The translations under genes were made by a program, and so were the position numbers. Shown in pieces: positions 43,409-51,690 of a DNA stretch of 64,000 nucleotides (positions are counted from its first letter, which is position 1; every line of letters begins with the position of its first letter). Source of the DNA: Thermoflexus hugenholtzii JAD2 (lineage in GTDB: Bacteria > Chloroflexota > Anaerolineae > J036 > Brachytrichaceae); assembly GCA_945877855.1 (NCBI GenBank), contig CAMDWA010000001.1, positions 29,719 through 93,718 on the forward strand, given 5' to 3'. The notes under the pieces were generated by a model. That model did not search any database. It was not told where the DNA came from and saw nothing but the letters and a program-made list of their open reading frames with translations.

Positions 43409-44194
43409 ATGTCTCAAAATGTAATTCAGTCAAAATTTGTGACGCAGGCCCGCGCAAAACGCATGACCACTTTTGTGCAAGGGGTGTTTTTTGTGTTGGG
43501 GTTTGCCACGTTTGTCATTGGGATTTTAGGCCTTGCTAGCACTGCATTGGGCAGCTTGTTTTTTGATGCAAAAGGGGTGCTACAAACAATTGGCGGCATT
43601 ATGTTAATTGTCTTTGGACTTTTTACCCTGCAAATTCTCAAGATCCCTTTTTTGTATGCTGACACCCGCAAAAATCTGGGTGGGGTGAGTCGTGGGGTGA
43701 GTTCACTGCAATCGTATCTGACAGGTTTGTCGTTTGCGGCTGGTTGGTCGCCTTGTATTGGCCCCTTTCTCGGCGCAATTTTGACCCTGAGCGCTACTGC
43801 TGGTGGCCTTGGGCAAAGTCTTATTTTGTTGACAGCGTATACGCTGGGGTTGGGTGTGCCTTTTTTGTTGGTGGCATTATTGGCCGATAGCATTACGCCT
43901 TTGCTTAGTAAGATCAAGCGCAATATGCGCATGATCGAGATTGTGAGCGGTTTATTGCTGATCTTGGTGGGTATGGCAATGTTGGGCGGGCAAATTGAGC
44001 AAATGAGCCAATATTTTGCCGCCGCCGATTTTGGGCTTGAGACCAAAATTTTAGGGGAGAGTGATGGCGGTGCGCCTAGTATTATTGTGGCGGCGTTGGC
44101 AGGCTTATTGTCATTTGTATCGCCATGTGTGTTGCCCCTAGTGCCGGCCTATCTTAGTTATATTGGGGGCTGGGCTGTAAATAACGCTGAATAA
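43409..44194 (+). CDS. CcdA-type thiol electron carrier, circularly permuted
   Basis: 261 residues, six membrane helices. The first five match helices 2-6 of CcdA: FVQGVFFVLGFATFVIG, IGGIMLIVFGLFTL, LSFAAGWSPCIGPFLGAIL, AYTLGLGVPFLLVALL and SGLLLILVGMAML. The sixth, VAALAGLLSFVSPCVLPLVP with AYLSYIGG, is what CcdA normally has as helix 1. Both active-site cysteines (SPCVLP, SPCIGP) are kept, and moving one helix from N- to C-terminus keeps each helix in its usual orientation. CcdA passes electrons from thioredoxin across the membrane. I start at ATG 43409, with AGGAG upstream. No second helix-1 segment exists 5' of the gene. Confidence 0.85.
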   Translation: MSQNVIQSKFVTQARAKRMTTFVQGVFFVLGFATFVIGILGLASTALGSLFFDAKGVLQTIGGIMLIVFGLFTLQILKIPFLYADTRKNLGGVSRGVSSLQSYLTGLSFAAGWSPCIGPFLGAILTLSATAGGLGQSLILLTAYTLGLGVPFLLVALLADSITPLLSKIKRNMRMIEIVSGLLLILVGMAMLGGQIEQMSQYFAAADFGLETKILGESDGGAPSIIVAALAGLLSFVSPCVLPLVPAYLSYIGGWAVNNAE

Positions 44195-44249
44195 TTTACA
44201 ATTTACGTCTTTGGGGTTTACCCCTATAAATCGTAAATCCAAAATCTAA
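44192..44249. repeat. Inverted heptamer repeat locus before the nitrilase
   Basis: AATTTACAATTTACG and AAATCGTAAATCC flank GGGGTTTACCCC, and three AAATCTA-type units lead straight into the ATG at 44251. It overlaps the CcdA stop codon. Confidence 0.75.
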
Positions 44250-44250
44250 A

Positions 44251-45927
44251 ATGAGAGTCGCTGCTGCCCAATTTGCGGTGCTAACCGATGTGTCGGCTAA
44301 CCTTGCTACGGTATTACGTATGGTTGATCAGGCTGCCGAATGCAAGCCCGATGTGATTGTGCTGCCTGAATTTTGCAATCATTGTGCATGGTATCCTGAT
44401 CAGGAATATGCTTATGATGTTGGGGTCGATTTGCATGGCGATTTTGTAGCTGCGGTTGCGGCCAAGGCCAAGGCTTATGGGTGTTACATCATGCTTAATT
44501 GCACGGTGCGCCGCGAATATCCGAAATTAACCGTAACCAACATTTTGCTTGGCTCTCAAGGTCAGATCGTTGCCACGTCTGACAAGCAAACTTTGATGGG
44601 TAACGAAAATAATTTTGCTACTCGCGCTACTGCGTTGTGCCCTATCATCGATACCCCTCACGCTAAATTAGGAATGTATTCGTGTATGGATGGCGTTATT
44701 CCTGAAACAGCGCGTGGGCTGGCCTTGCGCGGGGCGCAAGTATTGCTGAATAGCCTCAACTCATTTGCCCACGATGAGGCTGATTTGCATATTCCGGTGC
44801 GGGCAGCTGAGAATAAAGTATTTGTGGTATCGGCCTGTAAATCGGGGCCGTTGGTTCCGGCAGAAATGACCAAAATTGTGGCACAGCGGCTTAAAGTGGC
44901 CCCAGAATTTGTGCAAGGCGCAGGCGATAGCCAAATTATTGCCCCCGATGGCACTGTGTTGGCGCGTGCCCCCAAGCAAGTGGAGGCCGTCATTTGGGCC
45001 GATATTGATCCCAACGCCGCCAATGACAAAACGTGGCCGGATGGCACCGATAGCTTTGCCACCCGCCGCCCAGCACTGTATAAACCCATTGCCCAAAAAC
45101 CGAGCGATACGCCCCCCACGCCGCCAGCCGCCCCACAAATAAAGGCAGCGGCTTTTCAGGTGGTGGCCAAAGATGAAGCGGTGTATGGCGACGCCTTGCG
45201 TTTAGCCATTACCGATGGGGCTAAATTATTGGTATTGCCCGAATTGGCATTTTTACCCGATGGTGTGGTGAAAGATGTCGTGACGGCGCAGCGGCAATCG
45301 ACTGAATTTGTGGCGATGTTGCGCCGTGTTTTGCAGGGTAGCGATGCAATCGTTGCCACCAGTGTGGTTAAGAATGGCGCTCATGTTGGCGTTTTGATCG
45401 ATGCCAATGGCATTTGTTTGCGTCAGCCGCAATTGCATCTTAGCCAGCGTCATGCATGGCACACCGCTTTGGGTGATGGGGTGCATTGGTTTGATACAGC
45501 TTGGGGGCGATTGGCTGTTTTGCCTGCCGCCGATGCGCTTTACCCCGAAACCTGCCGTTTGCTAGCGCTGCAAGGGGTGAATGTGTTGGCGGTTTGCACG
45601 CAGGTGCAAGCCGCATGGGAAACGCAATACGGATTGCCTGAACGTGCGGCTGAGAATCGTATCAATGCAGTTATTGCTACGCGCCCAAGTGAATTTGGGA
45701 CAAGCTGTGTGTGTGCTGCCAGCCTCGATTTTACGTTGTGGGCGGAATGGAGTAAACCCTTTGATGGCAATATTTCGACACCTGATATGTTGACAGCCGA
45801 TCTACATTCCGCTTTTGTCATTCACACTATTTATCCAGCGGCTTCGGCAAACCGTTTTGTATCGCAAAAGACAAATTTGGTCGATGGTCGCCCTTGGTGG
45901 CTGTGTGGGCCAATTGTGGCAAATTGA
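44251..45927 (+). CDS. Double-domain nitrilase-superfamily protein
   Basis: 558 residues with two carbon-nitrogen hydrolase domains. The first (1-285) keeps the E-K-C triad: LPEFCNH, SDKQTL, YSCMDGVIPE. A Pro-rich linker follows. The second (about 298-558) keeps LPELAF but has QLHLSQRH where the Lys should be and VLPAADALYPE where the Cys should be, so it is probably inactive. A degenerate partner domain could replace the homodimer interface normal for this fold. The substrate is unknown. The start codon directly follows a heptamer array. Confidence 0.85.
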   Translation: MRVAAAQFAVLTDVSANLATVLRMVDQAAECKPDVIVLPEFCNHCAWYPDQEYAYDVGVDLHGDFVAAVAAKAKAYGCYIMLNCTVRREYPKLTVTNILLGSQGQIVATSDKQTLMGNENNFATRATALCPIIDTPHAKLGMYSCMDGVIPETARGLALRGAQVLLNSLNSFAHDEADLHIPVRAAENKVFVVSACKSGPLVPAEMTKIVAQRLKVAPEFVQGAGDSQIIAPDGTVLARAPKQVEAVIWADIDPNAANDKTWPDGTDSFATRRPALYKPIAQKPSDTPPTPPAAPQIKAAAFQVVAKDEAVYGDALRLAITDGAKLLVLPELAFLPDGVVKDVVTAQRQSTEFVAMLRRVLQGSDAIVATSVVKNGAHVGVLIDANGICLRQPQLHLSQRHAWHTALGDGVHWFDTAWGRLAVLPAADALYPETCRLLALQGVNVLAVCTQVQAAWETQYGLPERAAENRINAVIATRPSEFGTSCVCAASLDFTLWAEWSKPFDGNISTPDMLTADLHSAFVIHTIYPAASANRFVSQKTNLVDGRPWWLCGPIVAN

Positions 45928-45949
45928 GCTTTAGCCTAAAAATCTTGGA

Positions 45950-45991
45950 GGGTAGCACAAGTCGTGGTTATGGTCATGACTTGCACTACCC
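45950..45991. terminator. Hairpin between convergent nitrilase and AAA genes
   Basis: GGGTAGCACAAGTC and GACTTGCACTACCC pair with two mismatches, loop about 14 nt, between two converging stop codons. Confidence 0.55.
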
Positions 45992-46012
45992 CCAATGGGT
46001 TACACCGGCAGC

Positions 46013-47242
46013 CTAAGCCGACACCATCTGATCACGCAGCAAAGCGGCTTGCGTGGTCACGATGTCGTTAATTTTGCCATGCTCAAGTGAGGCAATCCAC
46101 GCCATTACCGACGATAACATCAATTCTTTTAAATAAGCAAACGAAAACCCATCGGTTAAGGTTGCCAAAATCTCAGCTTCGTCTTTGGTCAGCCGCAGCG
46201 AATCATGTTGCCGCGCGCTCCACAAAATAAAGTATTCGGCCCGCTCAACTGGCCCGGGCAAATTAAAGTGATATTTGCGGTCAAATCGGCTGGGGCGATT
46301 GACAATTGCGGCATCGAGTTTTTCAGGGTGATTGGTAGTTGCAATGGTTAAAATACCATCATTGCCAGCAAAGCCATCTAGCTCATTTAAAAAATAAGAG
46401 CGGTTGTCATCGTTGATGATCGAGTCTAAATCTTCAAACACCAAAATACAAGGCGCAGTTTCGCGGGCACGGTCAAACACATGGCGAATGTTGCGATGAT
46501 CGTTGGGGCGGTCGGCAATGAGGCTTTTAACATACAAACACGGCTTGGTCATTTCGTTGATCAGGGCCTTTACGGCATGGGTTTTGCCATTACCCGGCGG
46601 CCCCACATATAGCAACCCCCGTTTCCAAGGCACCCCATATTGTTGGTAAATGGCCTGAGACTCAAAAAATTGCCGCACATCTTTGCGTAAATCGGCTTTA
46701 AGCGTGCCTTCTAATACCAAACCATCGAAGGTGGCGCTTTTAATGGCGTTAAATAGCTCGTCGCTTTTCTCCCAACCCCCATCTTCAAATACCAATACTT
46801 CGTCATGAATCTCAAAATTCCAGCGGCTTACTTCGCGTAAAAACGACTCGGCAGCGGCCTTGTCATCGGCGATTAGCCAATAGGCGCGGCTGCTCACGAT
46901 ATCGCCAACGCGGGTAAGAATGAGTAATTCGAAGGTGTGGTCTTGCCATTTCACCTGATACCAGCCATTTTTAATGGTGTAATTGGCTTTATTTTCTTCA
47001 ACCAGCCAATCGCTGGCAAATTGTTCGTGAATTTTGGGTTTGGCCTGCAATACACAATGCCCGGCCTCGGCGTATTCAGTGACGCTAAATAAATAGCTTT
47101 CAGTTTCGAGGATATATTTGTTTGGAAAAGCTGTCGTTAATGCTTGATTAACCAAATACATTAGGGCCGAAGGTGCTTCGCGCAGGTTTTGGCTAATGAA
47201 ATGGGTGGAGATTTGGACCTTGTTGATCTCTAGTGGATTCAT
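46013..47242 (-). CDS. AAA+ ATPase, BCS1-like
   Basis: 409 residues. An N-terminal ~200-residue domain of unknown fold precedes an AAA module: Walker A GPPGNGKT, Walker B ILVFEDLDS, sensor 1 ATTNHPE, arginine finger NRPSRFDRKY. The order and spacing resemble BCS1-like and classical AAA unfoldases. No membrane helix. I start at ATG 47242; three residues upstream are possible. It could remodel a protein partner; the small helical gene upstream is one candidate. Confidence 0.8.
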   Translation of the reverse strand: MNPLEINKVQISTHFISQNLREAPSALMYLVNQALTTAFPNKYILETESYLFSVTEYAEAGHCVLQAKPKIHEQFASDWLVEENKANYTIKNGWYQVKWQDHTFELLILTRVGDIVSSRAYWLIADDKAAAESFLREVSRWNFEIHDEVLVFEDGGWEKSDELFNAIKSATFDGLVLEGTLKADLRKDVRQFFESQAIYQQYGVPWKRGLLYVGPPGNGKTHAVKALINEMTKPCLYVKSLIADRPNDHRNIRHVFDRARETAPCILVFEDLDSIINDDNRSYFLNELDGFAGNDGILTIATTNHPEKLDAAIVNRPSRFDRKYHFNLPGPVERAEYFILWSARQHDSLRLTKDEAEILATLTDGFSFAYLKELMLSSVMAWIASLEHGKINDIVTTQAALLRDQMVSA

Positions 47243-47366
47243 CAATGACATAATACCCTGTTTTTGGCGAAAAAGCTATAGATTTGATGACATTTGGCTT
47301 GCCAATTTGCAGTCTTGTCGTAAAGGCGGGGCGAGGGGTGGGTGAACCTTATTTATTGAGAAAATA

Positions 47367-47684
47367 TTATTTTTTCACAGTCAGCAACCGTAATATTGTG
47401 TCGATACGATCAACTTCAATTTTGACTAAATCGTAATCGAGCTTGGCCCGTCGCTCTTTTAGCTCGGCATCGACCACAGCGGCATAAAACGAAGCCAAAA
47501 GGTCACGGGCGCGTGATTCGCGCTCATCGGCATTTTTGCCCATAATTTCACCGGCGGCGATGCGGGCCGCACGTTCTTGTTCTAATTCAGCGCGTCGTTG
47601 CAACGTAAATTCCGAGGCTTGCCACAGCCCTTTTCGCGCTTCATATAGCTTGCGATAGGTATTGGTGATCGATTGCTCATCCAT
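47367..47684 (-). CDS. Small helical (coiled-coil) hypothetical protein
   Basis: 105 residues, almost entirely predicted helix and highly charged (RAELEQERAARIAAG, ERESRARDLLASFY, AELKERRAKLDYDLVKI). No family recognised. It precedes the AAA gene on the same strand, 125 nt away. A real gene is likely from length, codon use and clean flanks. Confidence 0.6.
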   Translation of the reverse strand: MDEQSITNTYRKLYEARKGLWQASEFTLQRRAELEQERAARIAAGEIMGKNADERESRARDLLASFYAAVVDAELKERRAKLDYDLVKIEVDRIDTILRLLTVKK

Positions 47685-47702
47685 AATTACCTTGAAGTTT
47701 TC

Positions 47703-47759
47703 GCCGATTTCACTATATTCTCCCCTGCCTACGACAGGGGAGAATATAGTGAAATCGGT
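47703..47759. repeat. Palindrome family member after patatin gene
   Basis: GCCGATTTCACTATATTCTC with its complement, 24 perfect pairs, loop CCTACGA, 57 nt. Preceded by TTTTC, that is GAAAA on the other strand. 31 nt downstream of the patatin stop. Confidence 0.88.
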
Positions 47760-47789
47760 ATACTTCTTTATTAATATGACATTGTAACG

Positions 47790-48701
47790 TTATGTTTTCA
47801 AGATAAATGGCTTTGAGCCTCTTGGCCCGGCCGGCAGTTTGACTTCGGGGGGGCGCGGTGGGTATTGCACTTGATTTGGGGTTGGCGCGGCAAGATAATT
47901 TTCCATTACTCGAATGCCGCTTTCAACCATGTCATGGGTTTTACTAAAATCGCCCAATTGAATGTTGGGGAAATCGTATAAAGGCACATGGTGTAATGTC
48001 ACGCCCGGGGTATTGGCGGCCAATTCAGCTTCGCGTAGCGAATTGCGATATAAGATTGGGCGAATGGCGTAGGTTTGATACATCAACACCCCCGATGGTG
48101 GGATGGCAGGGTCGATGACGCTGGCGATATCGAGTGCCCAGATTTCGGTAGCGCCTTTGGCGAGGGCAACTTGCACCGGCAACGCCGACACCACCCCGCC
48201 ATCGACAAACACTTCACCATGATGATGGGTAGGGCTAAACCAACCCGGCACGGCGGCGCTTGTCACCACCGCATCGGCAATAAAGGCATCGGGGTCATCG
48301 CCATAAATATAGAGGGTGTGGCTCATGAGGTGGGCGATGGTGATATAGAGCGGAATTTTGAGGCTGCCAAAGCGCTGTTTATCGGGTGGCAACACGCGGT
48401 GACGAATATCATCGTGTAACGGGCGGTTGTTGACGATATAGTCTTTGCCACGTGCCATGCGCATAAACGCGGTTGCCGCACCAACATAAATCAAGTTGCG
48501 CTCGCCAGCCCGCACCCACAGCCGCTCCATTTCGTAGGTTTGTTTGATGGTTGGCGATACCGCCAAACTTGTGCCATTGATCGCCCCTGCCGATGTGCCA
48601 ACGATCAGGTCTGGCATAATGCCGCGCTCTAATAGCACGCGCAACGCCCCAACCTGTAATGGCCCTCTATTTCCGCCGCCGCTTAATACAAATGCTCTCA
48701 T
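47790..48701 (-). CDS. Patatin-like phospholipase
   Basis: 303 residues. The Ser-Asp dyad is present: oxyanion hole GGGNRG, nucleophile GTSAGA, and the Asp in VDGGVVSALP. No signal peptide, so a cytoplasmic or peripheral lipid acyl hydrolase. The C-terminal ~40 residues are Pro-rich. A heptamer locus follows upstream. Confidence 0.92.
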   Translation of the reverse strand: MRAFVLSGGGNRGPLQVGALRVLLERGIMPDLIVGTSAGAINGTSLAVSPTIKQTYEMERLWVRAGERNLIYVGAATAFMRMARGKDYIVNNRPLHDDIRHRVLPPDKQRFGSLKIPLYITIAHLMSHTLYIYGDDPDAFIADAVVTSAAVPGWFSPTHHHGEVFVDGGVVSALPVQVALAKGATEIWALDIASVIDPAIPPSGVLMYQTYAIRPILYRNSLREAELAANTPGVTLHHVPLYDFPNIQLGDFSKTHDMVESGIRVMENYLAAPTPNQVQYPPRPPEVKLPAGPRGSKPFILKT

Positions 48702-48710
48702 TCTTATTTA

Positions 48711-48812
48711 AGAGTGGAAAGTGGAAAGTGCAAAGTAAAAAGTGAAAAACAAGCTGCTTTTTTACTTTCCACTTTCCACTTTCTACTTTGCACTTCCAAC
48801 TTCCTACTTTGT
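48711..48812. repeat. Inverted heptamer repeat locus (GTGGAAA type)
   Basis: GTGGAAA-type units face TTTCCAC-type units across AAACAAGCTGC; the locus runs from the patatin start to the glycosyltransferase stop codon. Confidence 0.85.
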
Positions 48813-50417
48813 TTTGGGTGTTAACAACCAATAATCAAACCCATTCATTTTGGTGGATGGGTATTGTCGGTCATAATTTTTGCCGATTGCTTCGAGCACG
48901 TCTGGCGGATAAAACTCCGCCTTTAAGATCACGAGTCCGAAGCGCCGCTCATTGATCATCATTATCATCTGGCGCGTATCGAGCGTATTATTTTTGGCTA
49001 AATTATAAAGTTGGGTGGGGTTTGTCACCACATCTTTGCCCGCCCGCAGCGTAATCATGGCTTCTTCGCTCCACACTGGGCCATTCACACTTTTGGCAAA
49101 TTGCACTAGCCGCTCGGCTTCAATCAGGTCTTGAGGCGTAAGCAGATGACCCAGTTGGGTGTAGCCGATGCTATCGTAATAGGGATACGGCGAATAGGAT
49201 GATTGCCCGCTCACCCCCAACACCGTTGCCACAACGCTAAAAATACGCCCCGAGGTTGGCACATGCAAATTGAGCGCCGCTTGCCACAAGAAGATGAAGC
49301 TTGACAACAAAGGGATTAAGGATTGGGCATAGTGATGTCTTCCAATCTTTAATCCTTGCTCCCTAATCCTTAATAACAACTTGGCGGTTAGCACACACGC
49401 GGCAGCGATGGCGGCGATGAGATAAGCCGGCCCTGCCCCCCATTTGCCGGTCAACATACCCATTGCGCAGCCAGTAACAAAGTAAAATGACCACACACTG
49501 ATGCGGCGTAAGTTGCGATAACGAATCGCATCAACTACATCCCACAATATATAAAGGCTGGCGCACAAAATCAGCGGGGCCTGCAGGCTAAACCATTCGC
49601 GGTAAATGCGCCATGTTTGCTCAAGGCTATATTCATTGACATTGGCCGCCACCACATTGAGCCAAAATTGCCCGCCGGTGAGGCTATTTAGCCCCAATAC
49701 AATGAGGCCAGTGATGGCCACGCTGATGGCTAAGGCCTTGCTGCCCCAACGCGGTTGCTGTAATAACACATAGCCAAAGCCTGCTGCCAACGCATCAATG
49801 GCTTGTAATTTGGTAAACCCCGCGACGATAAGCAGGGCGATCCCCAGTGATTTGAGATTAGGAGTTGTAGATGTAAAAGCGCGGTCGAGACAGGTGATGC
49901 CCGCGACGGCAAACATCACCATCGGCAAATGGGCGCGGGCCAACGGGGCAATTTGATAGACATAATTGGCGGCAAAAAACGCCAAAGCTGCAATGAGGGA
50001 AATTAAAAATTGAAAATTGAAAATTGAAAATTGGGAACGAGCACCCTCTAATTCTCCGTTTTCCATTTTAAATTTTAAATTTAAAAAGATGAGTGCGCCG
50101 ATGAGCAGGGTGCAAGCGAAGGTCAGTGCCCGCCCGACCCAAATGTGGGGGCCAAATAGCCAAATGAGCGGGACCAACATTAGCCGATAAACCGGTGGAT
50201 AGTTGGAAGCGTAAAAGGGAAATTGGGCGTTGTCGAGGTAAATACCTTGGCCACGCGCCAAACGAATCCCATCATACAACTCAAAACCTTCGCCCTGATC
50301 GTAATCGAGCGGAAAAACAAACAGCGAACGGGCATAGATCAGCATGAGCAGCAAATAGCCCATGAAGATTAGCACTGTAAAACCAAGCGGCAGCCAAGTA
50401 AGAATACGACGCATCAT
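48804..50417 (-). CDS. GT-C membrane glycosyltransferase with repeat inserts
   Basis: 537 residues, about ten to eleven membrane helices. The N-terminal periplasmic loop has FPLDYDQGEGFELYDGIRLARG (DYDQGEG shown), the acidic site of GT-C enzymes that use polyprenyl-phosphate sugars. Two segments do not look like this family: LNLKFKMENGELEGA to FSIFNFQF, and LLLRIREQGLKIGRHH to YAQSLIP. Both are translations of inverted heptamer-repeat elements (50001-50090 and 49311-49376) that sit in frame in inter-helix loops. The enzyme may tolerate them. The start is the ATG at 50417; an alternative is one codon in. Confidence 0.8.
   Translation of the reverse strand: MMRRILTWLPLGFTVLIFMGYLLLMLIYARSLFVFPLDYDQGEGFELYDGIRLARGQGIYLDNAQFPFYASNYPPVYRLMLVPLIWLFGPHIWVGRALTFACTLLIGALIFLNLKFKMENGELEGARSQFSIFNFQFLISLIAALAFFAANYVYQIAPLARAHLPMVMFAVAGITCLDRAFTSTTPNLKSLGIALLIVAGFTKLQAIDALAAGFGYVLLQQPRWGSKALAISVAITGLIVLGLNSLTGGQFWLNVVAANVNEYSLEQTWRIYREWFSLQAPLILCASLYILWDVVDAIRYRNLRRISVWSFYFVTGCAMGMLTGKWGAGPAYLIAAIAAACVLTAKLLLRIREQGLKIGRHHYAQSLIPLLSSFIFLWQAALNLHVPTSGRIFSVVATVLGVSGQSSYSPYPYYDSIGYTQLGHLLTPQDLIEAERLVQFAKSVNGPVWSEEAMITLRAGKDVVTNPTQLYNLAKNNTLDTRQMIMMINERRFGLVILKAEFYPPDVLEAIGKNYDRQYPSTKMNGFDYWLLTPKTK
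49311..49376. repeat. In-frame heptamer element inside the glycosyltransferase, B
   Basis: GGATTAAGGATTGGG on one side and AATCTTTAATCC...CCTAATCCTTAA on the other; facing arms around CATAGTGATGTC. Encodes about 22 residues of a loop between helices, with no stop. Confidence 0.7.
50001..50090. repeat. In-frame heptamer element inside the glycosyltransferase, A
   Basis: Repeated AAATTGA units (50005-50035) face ATTTTAA/ATTTAAA units (50065-50086) across a ~30-nt spacer. Encodes about 29 residues between the third and fourth helices. Confidence 0.75.
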
Positions 50418-50425
50418 AGAATTTT

Positions 50426-50489
50426 AGATTTTGGATTTTAGATTTTGGACTTTTTAATCTAAACCCCAAAATCTAAAATCTAAAATCCC
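50426..50489. repeat. Inverted heptamer repeat locus (TTTTAGA type)
   Basis: ATTTTAGATTTTGG units face CCAAAATCTAAAATC units; it fills the space between the glycosyltransferase start and the YbdK stop. Confidence 0.85.
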
Positions 50490-51589
50490 TAAAATTCTTC
50501 TGTTTCAGCAATCAATTGATCGACCACCGACTGCATACTGCCGGTGCGTTGAAAGGTTGCTAATTGGCGATCTGAACTTGAGCCGCCATCCATGATCTTA
50601 TAGGCATATTCCACTTCTTTGCGGCTGCCCAATTCGTCGATCACATCGCCAATAAACCATTCAATCAGTTCGTGAATGAGTTCACGAGCCGGGCGTTCTT
50701 CTTCTTTGCCAAAGTCGATTAGCTTGCCATCTAAGCCATAGCGCACCGCCCGCCATTTGTTTTCTTCGATCAAATTGGGATCATACACGCGAAATGTAAT
50801 ATTGTCGCGGCGCATTTTCCATAATTTGTAAATGATGGCTTGGAAGATCGAGGCGATACACACGGCCTCATCCACCCGTGTACAAACATCACACACCCGA
50901 AATTCGAGGGTGGGGTATTTGGGGTTGGGGCGAATGTCCCACCAAATCTTGGTGGCGTTGGGGATGCAGTTGGTGCGCACCAAAAAATTGACAAAGCTAT
51001 CGTAATCGGAGCGCGAATTGAAGGTGGGTGGCACACCCGTGCGCGGGAAATTGCGGAAGATGGTGCTGCGATACGACTTGAGGCCAGTGTCGCCGCCGAT
51101 CCAAAAGGGTGAACTTGTGGACAAGCACAAGACGTGTGGCACAAAATAACGCGCCACTTTCATGCAGTCGATCATAAATTCGGGGTCTTCGATGCCAATA
51201 TGCACATGGGTGCCAAAAATGAGCAAACGCCGTGCCAATTCTTGCATGTCTTTTTGCACCCCAGCATAGCGATCCATTTGCGTAATCTCTTGATTGCGCC
51301 AGCTAGAGAAGGGGTGTGTGCCCGCCGAGACAATCTTTAGCCCTGATTTTTCGGCCAGCCCAATCACGCCTGTGCGCAAGCGAATCAATTCGGCTTTTGT
51401 TTCGCTGGCCGTTTTGCAAATTTCGGTGCCGATTTCAACAATCGATTGATGCAATTCGGGTTTTAACTCAAGCGTTGTGCCTTTGCCGTGTTCCATCAAT
51501 TGCATAATGCCAGACTTCAATTCACGGGTTTGCGGGTCAACGATCTGATATTCTTCTTCTATACCGATGGTAAAAGATGGGGTTTTCAT
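50489..51589 (-). CDS. ybdK: YbdK-type carboxylate-amine ligase (GCS2 family)
   Basis: 366 residues. Starts [13 protein letters not shown], the hallmark of glutamate-cysteine ligase family 2; [20 protein letters not shown] and [13 protein letters not shown] are family motifs. E. coli YbdK has weak glutamate-cysteine ligase activity and its real role is unclear; some relatives make mycothiol- or ergothioneine-type precursors. Heptamer loci bound the gene on both sides. Confidence 0.88.
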   Translation of the reverse strand: MKTPSFTIGIEEEYQIVDPQTRELKSGIMQLMEHGKGTTLELKPELHQSIVEIGTEICKTASETKAELIRLRTGVIGLAEKSGLKIVSAGTHPFSSWRNQEITQMDRYAGVQKDMQELARRLLIFGTHVHIGIEDPEFMIDCMKVARYFVPHVLCLSTSSPFWIGGDTGLKSYRSTIFRNFPRTGVPPTFNSRSDYDSFVNFLVRTNCIPNATKIWWDIRPNPKYPTLEFRVCDVCTRVDEAVCIASIFQAIIYKLWKMRRDNITFRVYDPNLIEENKWRAVRYGLDGKLIDFGKEEERPARELIHELIEWFIGDVIDELGSRKEVEYAYKIMDGGSSSDRQLATFQRTGSMQSVVDQLIAETEEF

Positions 51590-51690
51590 AATGGTTAAGG
51601 GTCAATGGTTAATGGGTTAATGGCTAATGGTTAATGGTTAATGAGTAGTGACAAATCATTAACCATTAACCATTAACCATTAACCATTGC
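51590..51690. repeat. Inverted heptamer repeat locus (TTAATGG type)
   Basis: TTAATGG-like units (some GGTCAAT, GGCTAAT variants) face five ATTAACC units. It starts next to the ybdK start codon and ends at the recF stop. Confidence 0.88.
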
